From: Bacillota bacterium
GTDB lineage: Bacteria > Bacillota > Clostridia > Christensenellales > CAG-138
Length of the DNA: 6,227 nt
Assembly: GCA_023416895.1 (NCBI GenBank)
Contig: JAEZGQ010000090.1
Span: forward strand, 1 to 6,227
Direction of reading: 5' to 3'
Shown here: in pieces, positions 4,391 to 6,227 of the stretch
Layout of the letters: every line of letters starts with the position of its first letter
Numbering within the stretch: position 1 is the first letter of the stretch
The notes under the pieces: generated by a model
Seen by the model: the letters and a program-made list of their open reading frames with translations, nothing else
What the model was told of the DNA's origin: nothing
Databases searched by the model: none
Translations under genes and position numbers: made by a program

Positions 4391-5731
4391 ATGAAAACCT
4401 ACGTCCCCCATACGGAGGCGGAGCGCAAGGAGATGCTTTCGTCGCTTGGTCTTTCGTCGCTTGACGATCTTTATCGCGACGTACCCGAGGCACTCAGGCT
4501 CAAAAACGGCCTGAATCTGCCGCACGGTATGAGCGAGGCCGAGCTTCGAAGGTATTTTGCCGCGCTTGCTCAAAAAAATGTTACCAACCAGCCGACGTTT
4601 CGCGGTGCTGGCGCGTACCGCCATTACATTCCCTCCGCCGTTCCCCAGCTTGCCATGCGCAGCGAGTTTTACACCGCCTATACCCCCTATCAGGCGGAAA
4701 TGAGCCAGGGCATGCTGCAGGCGATCTTTGAATATCAAACCTTCATCTGCGCACTCACCGGCCTTGAAGCCTCCAACGCCTCCGTGTACGACGGTGCGAC
4801 CGCCGCCGCGGAAGCCATGCTCATGCTTCGGGATGCAAAGCGCAAGCAGAAGGTGCTTTATTCCGCAGGTCTTCACCCCGATGTGAAGGGCGTGCTCAAA
4901 ACCTATGCCCGCTTCACGCGCATTGAGCTTGCGGAAGTACCCCTGAACAACGACGGCCTGACCGACCGCGACGCCCTTGTTCGTCTCTCGGAAGGCGCGG
5001 CTGGCTTCATCGCGGCGCAGCCCAACTTCTACGGCTGCCTCGACGATATGCAAGCGCTTAGCGACCTTACGCACGGCTTCGGCGGGCTTTTTGTGGCCTA
5101 CGTCAACCCCATTTCTTTGGGGCTTTTGAAGCGCCCCGGCGAATACGGCGCGGACATCGCCATCGGCGACGGCCAGCCGCTCGGGCTTCCCGTGTCGTTT
5201 GGCGGTTCGTACCTCGGGTTTATGGCGGTTACAAACAAACTGATGCGAAACCTCCCCGGCCGCATCGCGGGCGAAACCACGGACGCAGAAGGTAACCGAG
5301 TGTTTGTTCTCACGCTTCAGGCGCGCGAGCAGCACATCCGCCGCGAAAAGGCTTCGAGCAGCATCTGCTCTAACCAAATGCTTTGTGCGCTCACCGCAAG
5401 CATCTACCTTGCCGTCATGGGCAAGCAGGGCTTGAAAGAAGTTGCAGAGCAGAGCCTTCAAAAGGCACACTATCTCGCGGAAGGCATTTCGCGCGTCAAG
5501 GGGCTTCGGCTTCGTTACCCCAACACCCCGTTTTTCAACGAGTTCGCGGTGGACGGCGAAAAGGATGCGGCTGTCATCGGTGCAGCGCTTAAAAAGCGCT
5601 GCATTATGGGCGGCGTAAGGCTTTCCCGTTTCAACAAAGAGGATTCCGGCGCGCTTTGGTGCGCAACGGAGCTCAACACCCGCGAGGAGATCGACACGGC
5701 GCTTTGCGCCCTTGAGGAGGTGTGCAAATGA
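4391..5731 (+). CDS. gcvPA: Glycine dehydrogenase (decarboxylating) subunit 1
   Basis: Subunit 1 of the split P-protein: 446 residues, the normal size for this half. With GcvPB it forms the PLP enzyme that decarboxylates glycine and loads the aminomethyl group onto GcvH. Recognisable motifs are YVPHTEAERKEML (4-16), FRGAGAYRHYIPS (70-82), TPYQAEMSQG (98-107) and SVYDGATAAAEA (131-142). Further on come QPNFYG, the GDGQPLGLP loop and LQAREQHIRREKASS. The PLP lysine is contributed by the partner subunit, so its absence here is expected. GGAGG at 4377-4381 supports the ATG. The stop overlaps the gcvPB start by four bases (ATGA), typical of subunits made in equal amounts. Confidence 0.97.
   Translation: MKTYVPHTEAERKEMLSSLGLSSLDDLYRDVPEALRLKNGLNLPHGMSEAELRRYFAALAQKNVTNQPTFRGAGAYRHYIPSAVPQLAMRSEFYTAYTPYQAEMSQGMLQAIFEYQTFICALTGLEASNASVYDGATAAAEAMLMLRDAKRKQKVLYSAGLHPDVKGVLKTYARFTRIELAEVPLNNDGLTDRDALVRLSEGAAGFIAAQPNFYGCLDDMQALSDLTHGFGGLFVAYVNPISLGLLKRPGEYGADIAIGDGQPLGLPVSFGGSYLGFMAVTNKLMRNLPGRIAGETTDAEGNRVFVLTLQAREQHIRREKASSSICSNQMLCALTASIYLAVMGKQGLKEVAEQSLQKAHYLAEGISRVKGLRLRYPNTPFFNEFAVDGEKDAAVIGAALKKRCIMGGVRLSRFNKEDSGALWCATELNTREEIDTALCALEEVCK
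5715..5722 (+). promoter_or_regulatory. Ribosome binding site of gcvPB inside the end of gcvPA
   Basis: AGGAGGTG lies five bases before ATG 5728, within the last codons of gcvPA. Together with the ATGA overlap it points to translational coupling of the two P-protein subunits. Confidence 0.85.
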
Positions 5732-6227
5732 CGCAGGGTACCTATCCGCTTATTTTTGAGCGCAGCAAACCGGGCCGCAAGGGTTACGACCTGCCCACAC
5801 TCGACGTTCCCTCGCTCGACGGGCTTCTTCCCGAGAGCTTTCTTACTTCCGAAGCGCCCGCGCTTCCCGAGGTGGCCGAGGTGGACGTGGTGCGCCACTA
5901 TGTAAACCTTTCCCGCCGCAACTTTGGCGTGGACAATGGTTTTTACCCGCTCGGCTCTTGCACCATGAAATACAACCCCAAAATCAACGAGGAAGTCGTT
6001 TCTTTGTTCAACGACCTCCATCCTCTTGCCGATGAGGATCAGTCGCAGGGCGCGTTGGAGCTGATGCTCTCTCTTGATAAGTCGCTTTGCGCCATCACGG
6101 GCATGGATAAATTCACCCTCCAACCCGCGGCGGGTGCGCACGGCGAAGTGACCGGTATGATGATCATCAAGGCCTACCACGATATGCGGCAGGACCATAA
6201 CCGCAATGTCATCATCGTTCCGGACAG
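5728..6227 (+). CDS. gcvPB: Glycine dehydrogenase (decarboxylating) subunit 2, cut by the window end
   Basis: The first 166 codons of the second P-protein subunit are present; the reading frame is open to the last base. The family normally has about 480 residues, so roughly a third is visible. Diagnostic motifs are LIFERSKPGRKGYDLP (8-23), GFYPLGSCTMKYNPKINE (71-88) and LQPAAGAHGE (131-140). The PLP-binding lysine lies further on, outside the window. The truncation is from the window edge, not a mutation. It overlaps gcvPA by four bases and completes the order T-H-PA-PB; a dihydrolipoyl dehydrogenase or lipoate ligase gene could follow. Confidence 0.97.
   Translation, partial: MTQGTYPLIFERSKPGRKGYDLPTLDVPSLDGLLPESFLTSEAPALPEVAEVDVVRHYVNLSRRNFGVDNGFYPLGSCTMKYNPKINEEVVSLFNDLHPLADEDQSQGALELMLSLDKSLCAITGMDKFTLQPAAGAHGEVTGMMIIKAYHDMRQDHNRNVIIVPD

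Noticed and set aside
4325..5470. Long open frame (381 codons) on the minus strand across gcvPA
   Set aside because: It mirrors a confident gcvPA, has no good ribosome binding site seen and gives no recognisable protein. It is a codon-bias shadow.
5515..6198. Minus-strand open frame antisense to the gcvPA/gcvPB junction
   Set aside because: It is opposite two confident genes and their coupled start, and has no motif of its own.

Overview
The window looks like ordinary chromosome of an anaerobic, fairly GC-rich member of the Bacillota, most likely class Clostridia. This is an inference from five signs: strong AGGAGG-type ribosome binding sites, a glycine decarboxylase split into two subunits (GcvPA/GcvPB), a Mrp-type ATPase with the cysteine-rich N-terminus common in clostridia, a class B-like sortase, and SigA-type promoters. 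The genus cannot be named from this sequence. There is no sign of an insertion sequence, prophage, CRISPR array, tRNA or rRNA.

Layout. (1) 15-1649, plus strand: an exported protein with a cleavable-looking signal peptide, four bacterial SH3-like repeats and a C-terminal sortase domain with a complete His/Cys/Arg triad. (2) 1650-1771: the gap between two convergent genes, filled by two perfect hairpin terminators. (3) 1772-2605, minus strand: a Mrp/NBP35-family ATP-binding iron-sulfur carrier, best started at a TTG codon. (4) 2606-2894: a divergent intergenic region with a good SigA promoter for mrp, a strong -10 for the plus-strand operon, and several inverted repeats. (5) 2895-6227, plus strand: a glycine cleavage operon in the order gcvT, gcvH, gcvPA, gcvPB. 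The genes are tightly packed and the last one is cut by the window end.

How the genes work together. GcvPA and GcvPB together form the PLP-dependent P-protein, which decarboxylates glycine and passes the aminomethyl group to the lipoyl arm of GcvH. GcvT then releases ammonia and gives 5,10-methylene-tetrahydrofolate. The fourth component, dihydrolipoyl dehydrogenase (L-protein), is not in the window and may lie downstream. In anaerobes the system can run for glycine breakdown or, in reverse, for glycine synthesis from C1 units; the window does not decide between these. Mrp is divergent to the operon and could share control with it, but a functional link is only a guess.

The gcv operon and mrp are conventional. 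The least ordinary items are the SH3-repeat/sortase fusion, which lacks an evident membrane anchor and carries an extra CxxC, the dyad-rich divergent promoter region with no recognisable glycine riboswitch, and a GcvH whose usual Gly-Trp near the C-terminus appears to be missing. I saw no convincing evidence of an entirely new system.
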